Assembly (NCBI RefSeq): GCF_000151665.1
Contig: NW_013171830.1
Coordinates: 124,001-188,000, forward strand
DNA: 64,000 bases
Origin: Blastocystis hominis
Taxonomy: Eukaryota; Sar; Bigyra; Opalinata; Blastocystidae
Direction of reading: 5' to 3'
Every line of letters starts with the position of its first letter. The stretch's first letter is position 1. The notes under the pieces are model-generated. The model worked only from the letters and a program-made list of their open reading frames with translations, did not search any database and was not told the origin of the DNA. The translations under genes were made by a program, and so were the position numbers. Positions 15,201 to 25,913 of this stretch are shown here, one piece after another.

Positions 15201-15850
15201 GATGTTCGGTCCCGAGGAAGCGCTGCGCTACTTCCGGATCGCTCTGCATTACGTGGCGAAGTCTGGCGAGCTGTGGTGCGAAGGAGCGCGGATCTTCCTG
15301 GATCCGACTTCTCCTCATTTCAGTCTGCACAACGCACAGATCGCTCTGAACTACGCGGTAATCTTCACGCCTCGCTACGGAGACACGTTCATCGAAGTAC
15401 CCGATTCAATGGCCGCGTGATCCGCAGGGAATTCGACTCCTGATGCTCTCGTCGGACGTTTTCCTGGCGTTCCACGACTGTCCGAGCAACATGCTAGCGT
15501 TTTTGCTGCAAACAATCCCGTGTTTAATGCCATATCTCCATCGGTGTGCTTTGTATATCCCTAATTACGGTCCTTTGTGGTATCGTTGTTGCTCGGATCG
15601 CCTCGCTCCCTCTATGGAAGTGCTCCTCTCGGCTTCGTTCCTTTGCGCGCAAGCGATCGCGCGAGATGCGAATATCTATTTCTCGGCGGTGAAGGACCTG
15701 GCGAAGCGCCGACCGGACCGAAGCCGATTGTACCGAAGTCGCTTTTCTTTTGCGTTTCTTTCTGATTTTGATTTTGTCAAGAGCTGTAAGTCATTCTCTT
15801 TGGGTCGCAGGACCAAATCTCTATTTGATACCTTGCCGTTTAATTCTTGA
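12224..15850 (+). CDS. TPR/HAT-like helical-repeat protein with Tyr/Pro/Asn-rich N-terminus
   Basis: Unrecognised protein of about 1,100 residues. Six introns (12242-12272, 12517-12545, 12694-12725, 14656-14687, 14856-14889, 15397-15427) restore one frame from ATG 12224 (MESRSNNMQNPQLAPP) to TGA 15848-15850. The first 430 residues are low complexity: Ser/Pro/Gln, then an array rich in NYP, DYP and GYP motifs. From about residue 450 the sequence becomes a series of paired helices (for example KLCRLLSARVLFLELL, FRIALHYVAKSGELW) resembling HAT/TPR proteins of RNA processing such as Prp6-like or NRDE2-like factors; that parallel is inference. The C-terminus after about 15740 is poor in conserved residues, and a further small intron near 15787 cannot be excluded. 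A TTGTTTAT variant of the polyadenylation octamer follows the stop. Its 3' end faces the large secreted-protein gene. Confidence 0.75.
12883..13390 (+). repeat. Degenerate Tyr-Pro repeat array inside the helical-repeat gene
   Basis: Roughly 35 short units of the form N/D/G-Y-P/Q/H (NYP, SDYP, GNY, QSNY) occupy residues of about 200-360. Codons vary between units (tatcca, taccca, tatcct), so the array is kept as protein rather than being a fresh DNA minisatellite. The composition (Tyr, Asn, Gln, Ser) is that of a disordered, prion-like segment. Confidence 0.75.
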
Positions 15851-16026
15851 AGTTGTTTATTGCATCAAACCATCATTTATAAAGGGTATAATAATAATAA
15901 AAATGATAAAAATGATAATGATAACAATACTGATAATAATAATAGTAGTAGTTAAAATAAAGAGAAAAAACAGAAAGAGTAATATCAAATGACAATGAGC
16001 CAAGAAGGAAAAAACAAACATCTCGA
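15851..16026. other. Convergent intergenic region with AT microsatellite
   Basis: 176 bp between two convergent stops. The centre (about 15890-15960) is an irregular ATA/AAT/GAT trinucleotide run. The polyadenylation octamer for the minus-strand gene is at 16013-16020 (reads TGTTTGTT on the minus strand), seven bases past its stop codon. Confidence 0.6.
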
Positions 16027-19000
16027 TTACAACGAAGACGCTTGCATGGCAATCATTCGATAACTGCAATACAACCCTTTGATCACGTCTCTCCGATTAC
16101 AAAACAAGAACCGTTTCGGGTCACACTCCTTCTTCGCCTCCTTCGAAAACTCCAATTCAAACTGCGACCGGCTTTCAAGTCCCTCCGTGATCACTTCAAT
16201 GCGTCGAATTCGCGCGAACGACGCGAAGAACTGAATCCACTCCAACGTGATCGGCTCGATCGACATGAACCGAACATCCAAGGCCTCGTCCACCAATTTG
16301 CAATGCTTGAACACTTCCGAAAAGTCCGATCGATGCTCGAATGCCATTTTCTTCATTCGCAAAATGTCATCACAATTCATGCGATCCGCCATTTCCTCCA
16401 GAAACTCTTGCTTTTCGTAAGAACGCCCGCGACTCACACTCAGAAACAAGATTCGCACGATAAAATATTGTTCTAATAGTGTTCCAGAGCAATGATCGAT
16501 GATTGTGGAATTCCAAAAAACGCGGTGATTTTGCTCAATGCAAGATCGCTCGCGATACCCCAGCTGAAACGCCCCTCGACAAGGGAGTTTCACAGTTGAA
16601 TTAAAAGGCGTTTCGGGCCATTCGCCCTCCTTCGGACAAAGTCCCGAATTTTGCCTTTCCCAAAGTTCCTCCAATTTTGTGACCATGAAATAATGGTGAA
16701 AATAGTAGGGATTTTTCTCTTTCAAAAATAGGGTCAAGTCCAATATATGGCCCCGAAGGTGCGAAAAAATACGGTCTGGACTTCCGGCTTCGCGTTTCAC
16801 TTCCATTACAAACGTGACCGAAGTTAAGAATTGGGTCTAGTTTTTACAAAAGGCCCCTAATTCTACTCCTTCCGAAAGATCGTCGTACACAACAAACCGA
16901 ATCGATTCGGTTTTGATTGGCTGCATGACGAACCGAATTCCTTGGATCAGCAGAAGAACCGCGGGACTGCTCCCAATATGGGCGTTATCGTCGTATTTCT
17001 TTCGGAAGATCGACGATCGGACGTTCATCAGGGAAACGGAGAATTCGAGAAACGTGGAACCGACCGGAGGATAAGGGTCATCTACGGTGTATGTCCCGAT
17101 TTATCTCTACAACATCCTTCCGCATTATTGGGCCCGAGTACTCCAAATGGCCCCGAATTATATCGACACATTTGGGTCACCACGCCTCGAAAAGGCGGTT
17201 CGCAGGGGCGTTTCGCGAGGGATCCGACGCGAATTCGGCGGCCTTCGACGTCGCACCAGGACGCGTTGACGCAGGCCATTCCGACCAGAACGCCGTTTGC
17301 GCAGGGGCGGCAAGCGATGTTTCCGCGCTCTCGACTCCCGCGGGTATCGCCGGCGCAGAGGGAGCAGTCGGTGGCGCCGCCTTCGGAGAAGTACTGGCCG
17401 TAGCACTTGATGGCGGCGCGCGGATTCCCGCGGAGAAAAGCGGATCCGGAGGGGACCTGGAGGCAGTGCGTGGAGTGGGAGGTGGAATTGTGGAAGGGGA
17501 AGGAGTGGCGCGGACAGCGCGCGCAGGGAGTGGCGGCCTCCCAGCGGCCAGACGGCGAGCAGAAGCGGCGCGTGCGGCCGAAGGCGGGGGCCTGGCAGGC
17601 GGCTTCGGCCCAAGAACCCGAGGGAGTGGAGGGAAAGGACGCGTCGGCCGTGCGCTCCGAGGGACAGAAAGAGGAAGGATCGGGGTTTGAAGAATGATCG
17701 GGGTTTGAAGAATGAGAGGAGTGATCGGGGTTTGAAGAATGATCGGGGTTTGAATGAGAAGAGTGATCGGGGTTTAAATGAGAGGAGTGATCGGGGTTTG
17801 AATGAGAAGAATGATCGGGGTTTTGTGAAGGAGGAGAAGAAGAGGATGGCGTGGGTTGCAAGGATGGATGGCTTGTGGGTTGCATGGAAAGCTTTGGCGA
17901 GGCTGGTGGCTGCGCCGATTCGCTGGCGTCCCTTCCCTCGGTTCGCTCGGTTCGCTCGGTTCGCTCGGTTCGCTCAATTAATTCTTCCTTCGCTCGCTGG
18001 GAGGCCGGCGACGCCGCGCGTTGAATCGACTTCTGCAGCAGCGAATCCGACGCACTGCCGCAGCTCCCTTCCACCGGCCTCCACGTCCCTTCCGCCGTGC
18101 AGAACCGCCAGATCCAATGCCCGTCTTCACACCGACGACTCACGTAATTTACCGCGGAACTCCGTTTCCACAATACGCGGTTCGCTTCGTCGTACTCCTC
18201 AGGACACATCGCCGCTTTCTTCGAAGATTTCGCACTCCTCGCAGTCGGCGACGCTTTCTTCGCCTTCTCCAGTTTCCCCAGTTTCTCCAGTTTCTCCCAG
18301 AGAGGGTGGAACTCTTCCCTGATCTCTCCGGATTGAACAATATTCTGCCGTGTAATGTTGGGCGCGCAAATCAATTCGATTTCCGAAAACTGAATCTCCG
18401 TTTGGGTGCTTCGATCGAACGGTTCGGCTCGAAACTCCACACGCGTCACGTAGCCCAGGTCGTCGAAGGTCTGCGCGAAGCTCGAGACCGCGTTGGAGGG
18501 CGCGGGAGTGAGGATAACGTTGTGAATGATGCGGTTTAGCTGCCGAAGATCCGCGAAAATATGCAGCATGACCGGCTTGGACACGCGATATCGCATCGAA
18601 ATCCGCGTTAAACACGTCGGAATCAACGCGAAGGACATCGGGGCCATCGTCTCGCTCCACCGCGGGAGCGCGAGGAGCGTTTCTTTCTGGAAGGTCACGA
18701 TGGCGAACGAAAACGAAGCGAATGTGAGATGGGAATGACGGGTCACGTGCACCAAAACGGATTGCAGCGCCACATCGCGGAGAATTCGAACAGAACAGCG
18801 TGGCGTGCAGTTGAACCGGCTCTCCACGGACGGAACCACGCCCCTCACCGATCCAATGGTAACCGATTTGGCCGCTCCAAAGTCCAAACAAAGCAGCGAA
18901 ACGACCGTGCCTTGCCAGGCTTCCAGGCGATCGGACGCCACGGGGAGTCGCAGGACGAACGACGGCTTCACGATCACGCTGGGCGCCTCCGAGCCGCTCT

Positions 19001-21796
19001 TCCAGTCGTACGGCAGAGACGGAGTGGAGGGGAGAGAGAACTGGAGCGAAGAGAGCGGCGGTGAGAAGACGGAGGTGCTCAACGTGGTCGAATGCGAAGC
19101 TCGCAGAATCAGCGTGTACGTCCAGTGATCGGTAGAGACCGTCATAGACATCATGGAACCACTGAACACTTCGTAGAGAGAACCACTCTCCAGACACACC
19201 GTGACCGATGAAACGCCCATCCACGTCGGAATGTGGATGGTGTCTTCGATCCAAAACGAAGAAAAAGTCGCGGGCGAAACGTCCAGGTTCACCTTGAGAA
19301 AATTCCCGGAACATTCCGTGAGCTGCAGATGACTCGAAATCACGGCGGAATCCGTGTCGTTATCCGCGGGAAACACCTCATTTCGGCCAATTCCGAACAA
19401 AATCTCGTGCGTCCAATCAAAAAACAAGCCATAAGACAAAGGAATCACGCCCTCCGGCTTCTCCATATCTCCAGTTTCCACGGTTTCTCCGATTGAAAAG
19501 TAGACGTAGCATCCCCGCGGGACAGGGAAGAAAAGCCCGGGCGTCAAATCCAATCGGCCTTGCCAGGCGCGAAGATTGCGGACTTCCAGCGCTTCCGCAA
19601 TCGTGGAAATGGAGAAACGGATGGAAGGGATGGAGTTGGAAAATTGGATGATGGTGGAAACGGGGAAGGGCGTTTGGAAGGGTGTGGGGAGCGTAAAGAG
19701 CCGCTTCCAATGGCCTTGTTGAGTTTGAATGGCGAAATCGAATGGAGGAATGAAAGAAGAAGAAGAAGAAGAAGAAGATGAGGATGAAGTTGAAGATGAG
19801 GATGAAAGAATGATGGAATTCACAGCGATGAGCGCTTTGGATTGGATGGTGTTTGTATGATTTTGAAAGAAAGAGGAAGGGAAAGAGACGTCTAGGAATG
19901 AAAGCATGACAGCAAAGCAAACGATCCACAATACGAGCTGCCACATGGAGCTCGCCTTGATGATAGCAAATCACTAAACTCATAGTTTGGGAACAGAAAA
20001 TGGGAATGGAAATGCGGAGCTCTTTTTTGAGATGGTATCGACTACTCGAAAAAAGAATTCGGCTGTTCAACATCACACTCAAAATATCATCTCCCTTCAA
20101 ATTCAAATCCAAAACTCCTTCGTTCTCTTCACACACTAAATGATATTCTCGGAATACTATTTCACCCGAGACCGTTTCTTTGAACGAATTCGATTCCAAT
20201 GAAGACAACAAAAGGTTCTGCGATTCAGAATCCACCCAAAACGAAAAAGAATGCTCAAAATTCAGTTCTCCAATCGCATTATCCGGATTCATCAACTCCA
20301 AAGAAGGCGAAGAAACCGGCACTTTCCAGCTACACTGCGATGATTCCATCGAACATTCCATATCGAAAATGTTCTCCGATTCATCCACGAGTACAAACCG
20401 TGCAAACTGGAAAGGCATCGATTCTGCACGCATCATCACATCATACAAATTCGATTCAATTCGGATGGACACATCCAATTCCACTCTCTCAGGAGTACAA
20501 TTCAACAACAAAAGCACCGAATCGCGCTGATGCGCAACTCCACGAACTCGCAGCGTCTCGCTCACCAACTCCTTCGTTTTATTCACGATCACGCCTTGCG
20601 TTCGCAGCACTTCATACCCAGAACGAATGATTCGATTGTGAACATTCCGCGTCACCACATGATAATTATAAATCTCTGCGAGGGGCAGCGGAATTCGAAT
20701 CGAATCCGACGGGGAAAACCAATAGCTCCAAGGGTTCGACCTCCAATTGTTCACTGTCGACAACGAAACAAGCGAGGGATCGTCGCAAATCACTCCAGAA
20801 TTCGTCACGATTTTTACCATGGAGTATGAGTCCCATGAAAATCGGTCGAATTTTTGGAATTGACTCATTCCGGCCGTGAAATACGAGACGAACTCGTTGT
20901 GGGGGCCCAGAATGTAAAAAGTGGAAACGGGGATAGGCCGATCCAAAACCAAAAGATTCACAAATTCGCTCCGATTTTCGAAATCAACAAAAAACGAGCA
21001 GAAATTTGGAATCGAAGTCGGATCGGGGGAAATAACCGCTTTTCGAGTGGAATAAATCGACTGATAAAGTGGAATTACGGTTATCGGGACGTTTTCTGGA
21101 TTGGCTAAAATCAGGGGTATTTCGGGATAGACAAAATACTGCCGAATTTTGTCAAAGCAAAGCGAATTTTGATTGAGTTGAATACAAGAATGGAGAGGAG
21201 CCGAGATCATGATGGACTCCAGCTGAAATAAAAATAAGAATTGATTCTGAACTCCAGAAAAGAATCGAGAATCTGTAGATAGAGGGAATTCACAAACAGA
21301 GTCTGTGCATCCGTCAATAATCTCATGGACTACGAAAAAAACAAAACGTGAGTGATACGATGATACTTTCTTGATAGTGTGTGATTGATAAAGCGAATAG
21401 TATCTAAATATAGAGAATTATAATACACGTGGAATTGGGCATTGCATCCATTGGAATGGCTATGTCATATAAAAGAAAATTTAAATTACCCATCGATCCA
21501 GAGCGGGTAAGACAAGATACAGTATTCGAAAACTTCCTGTGTTTTATGGCCTTCCCCCTTCCAATAATCCTCTCCAACATACATTGTCTTGTTGATATTC
21601 TTCTCATAGCGGATTTTCCACGAAATCGAGCAAGGTTCGTTTGATAGAGGTAAAACCAATTCCAATCTTAGTGTTTTATAATTCTCTGCGCATTGCAATG
21701 ACAAGACTACAAACTAGACAATTAAAACGACAACCTACCTTCATGAATAACAAAAAGCAAAATCAGTAATTTGCTCGCATCTAGGAAACTTGTCAT
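16027..21796 (-). CDS. Very large secreted protein with HormR-like cysteine modules
   Basis: About 1,850 residues, predicted secreted. ATG 21796 opens a clear signal peptide (KLLILLFVIHEVLSLQCA). Introns placed at 21707-21738, 21460-21489, 21330-21358, 21223-21252, 19892-19934 (43 nt), 17082-17110 and 16837-16866 give one open frame to TAA 16027. Visible parts: Cys-poor beta-rich stretches; a poly-Ser run; a module C...W...RRC..G.W...C around residues 1190-1240; an NPDHSS repeat; two Cys-rich segments; and a final HormR-like module near residue 1640. No transmembrane helix is evident at the C-terminus. Alternative: the 43-nt intron overlaps an ATG at 19946 followed by a hydrophobic run (LVLWIVCFAVMLSFLDV) that could itself be a signal peptide, which would split this into two genes; the absence of a polyadenylation octamer there favours one gene. 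Function unknown; a host- or microbiota-facing surface role is conjecture. Confidence 0.7.
17684..17826 (-). repeat. Tandem repeat encoding NPDHSS units
   Basis: Imperfect 18-24 bp units containing ATGATCGGGGTTTGA (plus-strand reading) repeat about eight times. On the coding strand they give NPDHSSHS/NPDHSSHL units in the secreted protein. Unit length varies but the frame is kept, as expected of an expressed disordered linker. Confidence 0.8.
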
Positions 21797-21845
21797 ATTT
21801 TATAAAGAAAAAAACTTTCCAAAAATGTAGTATGTTAAACTAATC

Positions 21846-23009
21846 TTGACTATTTTCGTTTGCAACACGATTCGACTCCCGTCGATTTGTACAGCGATCC
21901 AGGTTGTTTTGCGCAAAGACTTGGTTCGTTTCTATCGAGTTGCAAGGATCGACTTAAAAAGAAATCCTGAGCTTTCCCTTCGAGCTTTCGTGCCAGATGC
22001 AGATGTTCAATGGCACCCACGGAGGAATGGGGATTTGAAACCTGAAGATGTCCCTTATAACTACGGAGGGGAAGTATGGTGGAAGTGCCCTAAGGGAGAG
22101 GATCATGTCTGGAAAACCATTTGTCGCGCACGAGTTGACACTGCAAACAAACGACTGGAACGTACCATCTTGATTGTTTTTTAATAATTATTAGCGTGTC
22201 CATTCTGCAGCAATCACCGATTATCGAAAACAAACAGTCTTTCCACCAGATATCCTGAACTCTCCATCGAATTCGACTCTCTTTCAAATGGAGGCCTTCT
22301 CGCCAGTCAAATAATCCATACAAGTAAAAAGCGGTACTTCTGGCGCTGCAAGCAGAATCATCTCTACCAAATGAGTATTCCACAGCGTCTGCGATTCCAG
22401 TCAAGTGAATCTTTTCCGACACGATGACCAATAGAAGGCCTACCGAGCTGTCCTCACTGCCGAAAGAAGAAAGCGGCCCTCCTCTTTGACACCCATCCCG
22501 ATTTCTTCGAAGAATCTTATAACTGGTTGAATTGCCGCTCGGTTCCGCCCCCACAACCCATCGAAGAGGTTCTATTCCCCGAAGACGCCTTCGAACAAAT
22601 CGATTTTGGCGAGTTGTACGCAGAAGAGAAGAATGAAGACGTTTCCGAGCACCCATTTCAAACAAAACACACACAGAAGCAAGAAACCATGGTCGATGAG
22701 AGCTTACAACGGAGTTTACGGAACCACTTGCTTGAATATCAAATATGGAAGGAGGGCATTGAGGAAAACGACAAACGAGTCATCTGGTGGGTTTGCTCGG
22801 CAAATCCCTCCCATGTTTGGAGAGAAAGTGTGAATAGTCGCATAAAATCGGAATGTCCATTTTGTAAGCGAGAAAGAAAGGTTCATGCGAGTTTGCCTAG
22901 CAAGATGATTGAAACGGGCTATGGAGAGCTTGTTCCTGTGAAGAGGCGACAAAAGCTTCCACCACAAACCGGTAGCGAAGAAGATAATACAACAGTGTTT
23001 TTTGCATAG
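21846..23009 (+). CDS. Protein with repeated zinc-ribbon (DUF4379-type) modules; 5' end unresolved
   Basis: Three modules of the treble-clef/zinc-ribbon kind found in long arrays in bacteria and protists: NGDLKP..VWWKCPKGEDHVWKT...CPFCSNHRLSKTNSLST; YFWRCKQNHLY...CPHCRKKK; VIWWVCSANPSHVWRES...CPFCKRERK. Cys pairs are spaced CPxC. Introns at 22162-22194 and 22405-22434 restore the frame. The stop TAG is at 23007-23009, followed seven bases later by TGTTTGTT. I could not find an in-frame ATG: the frame is open upstream to a TAG at 21828-21830 and probably begins in an upstream exon within the roughly 50 bp separating it from the divergent secreted-protein gene; 21846 only marks where the open frame becomes convincing. 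These modules are thought to bind nucleic acid or protein, but no role is established. Confidence 0.7.
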
Positions 23010-23015
23010 GAAAAT

Positions 23016-23023
23016 TGTTTGTT
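23016..23023 (+). terminator. Polyadenylation-associated octamer TGTTTGTT
   Basis: Exact octamer seven bases after the zinc-ribbon gene stop. In Blastocystis this element lies just downstream of the cleavage/polyadenylation site. Confidence 0.7.
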
Positions 23024-23081
23024 TTATTGCCATTCCAGAAATAGATCAGTTTTCAATTCTACATGATTTAGAAATCGCAGA

Positions 23082-24065
23082 ATGGATTCTATTGTCGGAG
23101 ATGATATTGATATAGGAGTGCGCCAGGTTGTGCGCCAATTATTAAATCTCGCTTCAGATCCTGATAGTCAGGTCTTGATGGCGCAGCAGCCCGGTACATT
23201 GGTATCTGGAAATTCCATGATATTTAGAATTTATTCCCGGACTCGTGACCTACATGTCTAGCGAGGATAACGAAGTTCGCCTCATGGCTGCCCGTGCAAT
23301 TGAATTTTTGTCTACTCACCCCAGTAACAAATCAATTGTGGCTCGCAGCCCCGGTCTTGTAACAAAGATGGTTTGAACAGAAATGGAGTTGTGAGAGCTA
23401 GAAAGAGTTCGCTGATTCCGAAAACGAGCACGCGCGCGCCATTTCTCGCCGAACATTATATAATATTAAAAACTTCCTCTCTGCAGAAGATGTCTCGTTT
23501 GTGAAAGAGCATCCCATCGATTCGGTTCAGGAAATTCGCCAGACAGCTACAGTAATGAAAACATACACATTCTCTGTTGGCGCACACATCAGCTTTCACT
23601 TCTAGCTGGAAAGCACATCAAACACGCAGGTTCTTGAAGATCTTCAGGCCGTTGTCATCAAGATCGCAGGAGTAACGTCGATTACCATCGAGAAGGTACA
23701 TGTGCTGTTTGTCGCGTAATCTACAGCAAAAGAAGAAGATCGTGGTAACTGTGCGTCAGGCAGAGGAAGACAGCAAAGAAAAGGAAATCCAGGAAACGAT
23801 TAAGTAGGTGGTTCGCTCTGATGGTCTGACGGAAAGTCGCTTTTTCGTGGAGAAAAAGGAGCCCGGAATCTTTAAAGACGATGATTTCGTGGATGATTTG
23901 TTCGAAAGCGAGGACGGAGACCAAGCATTAGCGACGTATGGATTCAGCTCGATCGAGAGCAGTTTAGAGAAGAAGAAAAAGGAAAGGGAGGAGAAGCAGA
24001 AGAAGGAAAAGAAGCGAAGTTGGCTTTTTGATAAGGTTTCCAGCGCGATGAGTAAATGGTGGTAA
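23082..24065 (+). CDS. ARMC1: ARMC1-like armadillo/HMA-fold protein
   Basis: Homologue of ARMC1, a cytosolic/mitochondria-associated protein linked in animals to mitochondrial distribution. N-terminal armadillo-like helices (VRQVVRQLLNLASDPDSQ, then PGLVTYMSSEDNEVRLMAAR) are followed by an HMA-like ferredoxin fold (TYTFSLESTSNTQVLEDL..KIAGVTSITIE..KIVVTV), the order seen in ARMC1. The C-terminus is a charged KKKE segment ending WLFDKVSSAMSKWW, recalling the aromatic amphipathic tail of ARMC1 (inference). Introns: 23194-23227, 23371-23401, 23576-23605, 23696-23726 and probably 23804-23836; the last removes an in-frame TAG but ends in AAG, so its exact edges are the weakest part of the model. 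Stop TAA at 24063-24065. Confidence 0.82.
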
Positions 24066-24078
24066 ATATAATTTGGAC

Positions 24079-24086
24079 TGTTTGTT
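24079..24086 (+). terminator. Polyadenylation-associated octamer TGTTTGTT
   Basis: Exact octamer 13 bases after the ARMC1-like stop codon. Confidence 0.65.
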
Positions 24087-24165
24087 TTCGATGTGAACAG
24101 ATTAAACACTTGTGAAGACGGGAGAAACTCTGTAGAGCGTTATCGAAAAGTATAATCTCTTTTGG

Positions 24166-25911
24166 ATGTCTGATATTGTTATTAATTTTACGAATTCAGA
24201 GGTCGTAGAGATTAGCGATCAGGCTATACAGGATTCCACGCTGGTCTTTTTGCAACGTTCCTGTTATTCTGCCGGAACGGAGGTAAGACCGAAGGAGATA
24301 TCTGCTGCACAACATCTGACGGGGGAATTGCATCGAAAACGGTACAAGTTTAGTAAGAGTATGCTTTCCGGAATGGTGTGATTGGAATAGCTAAGAAACA
24401 AATCAGTGCGGAGTTTTTCCTATCTCATATCTCTATGGGAGGGGAAGGAGAGATTCAGGGGATTACCAGTAATTTATAATGTAGATTCTGCTATTTTAGG
24501 CGCAGTTGATGATAAATTAAACACAGAAGTGACGCCGACAAATGCGTCAACAGAAGTCGTAGAAATCGGTAGCAAGCAAAACTATGAATATAAATCCATG
24601 CAAAAACTGTGCGAGTCGCGTTCTCTCCTCAAATCCGGACTTTATGTTTTTTCTCCCAAGAAGACGTTTCCATTGGGTATAAAATATGGCAATTCGTATT
24701 TGATCCAATTTAGCAATTACCAGTATTATCGGCGTCGAAGAAGACGAAGATCCTGACGCAGTTGGTTTTGGTGAGGACAACAGTGACGACAGCGACGCCG
24801 AAATGATGCTTTATGAAAGTACGTTCAATTCATTTTATTCTCCAAAGAAATGAAAAACGTGCGTCGTAACAAGGAGCCCGAAAAGGTTCTGAACGTGAGT
24901 TACCAAGAAATGATAAAGCCTTTCACGCGCGTGAACACCGAGAACATTTATCTCGACAACGCGTACATTCAGCAGCCCTCCAAAGCGTCAATTCTGTTCT
25001 TTGACGGCTGGACGTCGTCGGTGATTCCCTACATCAAAGAGAAACAATTGAAAAACGAACTCAACGAAGTCTTTCAGAACAACTACCCCGCCATTCCAAC
25101 CTCCTTCACGTATCCGCCTCCACGCGCTTTGTAGCGTAGTCTTTCCAAACTCCGGAAGATCAAACATCTCGCGTTGATGCTCTGCATGCCTTCCATCGAA
25201 TTCCCGTCCATTCCCATTTCGCTCAAAGGCAGAAAAACCGTCGATTTTGACATCGGAACGTTGGCACTGGCGTTCTGCTATTTCGAGCGATTGGTTTTAT
25301 ACGGAGTGGGATTCGCCTCATTGAATCGAGCGTAGCATGTGAACAAAGAGAACCGAAAGGTGGTCTGCGCGGATTGCTTGCTGATTTCGTACAAATTCAA
25401 TCAGCTTTGCGAAGTGGCGACCGCAGAAAGTAGCGAGCTTTCGAGAAACAAAACGAAGCGTAGAGAGAGACGCGCTCGACACGATTTTAGAGGAGTTGGA
25501 TGTGTTGTTTGGCGTGGATCCGGATAAGGTGATTGCGAACGAAACGGAAGTGTAGAAATGGGAAAAAATAGTTGTTTGTAGATTGGTGGCGTTGGAGTTT
25601 TCGCTGCTGATTCCGTACGATCAATACATCGAGCACATTTTTTGGATTTTGCGGAAACTGGACAGTGCGAATGCGTTGAATGGGGATGAAACGTAGCCAA
25701 TCTGCAGACGTATTTGGGCGAGGGAATGTACAGTTCGTACTGCAAGGCGATTCGGTATGATGAGGTGGATAAGAAGAGCGAGGATGGCGATGATCGGCAG
25801 TCCATCGATTCGGGGTCGGAGAGCGAAAACTCGGCGATTTGGGAGAACGAACGACACTTCGTCGACTTCGCCGATTGCGATTTGCTTTGTTTTCTCACAA
25901 ACACTCGCTAA
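24166..25911 (+). CDS. CABLES: Cables-like protein with cyclin-box fold
   Basis: Homologue of CABLES1/2, adaptors that link cyclin-dependent kinases to other kinases in animals. The C-terminal cyclin-box region is clear: a TLSKLRKIKH segment, FDIGTLALAFCYFERLVLYG, HVNKENRKVVCADCLLIS and EVLVALEFSLLIPYDQYIEHIF. Introns: 24202-24231 (length divisible by three and open, so optional), 24378-24406, 24469-24499, 24696-24723, 24819-24847, 25110-25139, 25306-25335, 25430-25463, 25552-25581 and 25665-25696. Several contain in-frame TAGs that would otherwise look like nonsense codons. The N-terminal 170 residues are disordered and not conserved to my eye. A CDK11-type kinase lies elsewhere in this window, but no link is shown. 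The stop at 25909 is two bases from the end of the convergent BCD1 gene. Confidence 0.87.
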
Positions 25912-25913
25912 AA

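Noticed and set aside
24850-25530. Apparent nonsense codons (TAG) scattered through the Cables-like gene, suggesting a pseudogene or a recoded TAG
   Set aside because: Each TAG is the 3' end of, or lies inside, a 30-34 nt GT..AG segment whose removal restores exact family alignment; other genes here use TAG as a true stop.
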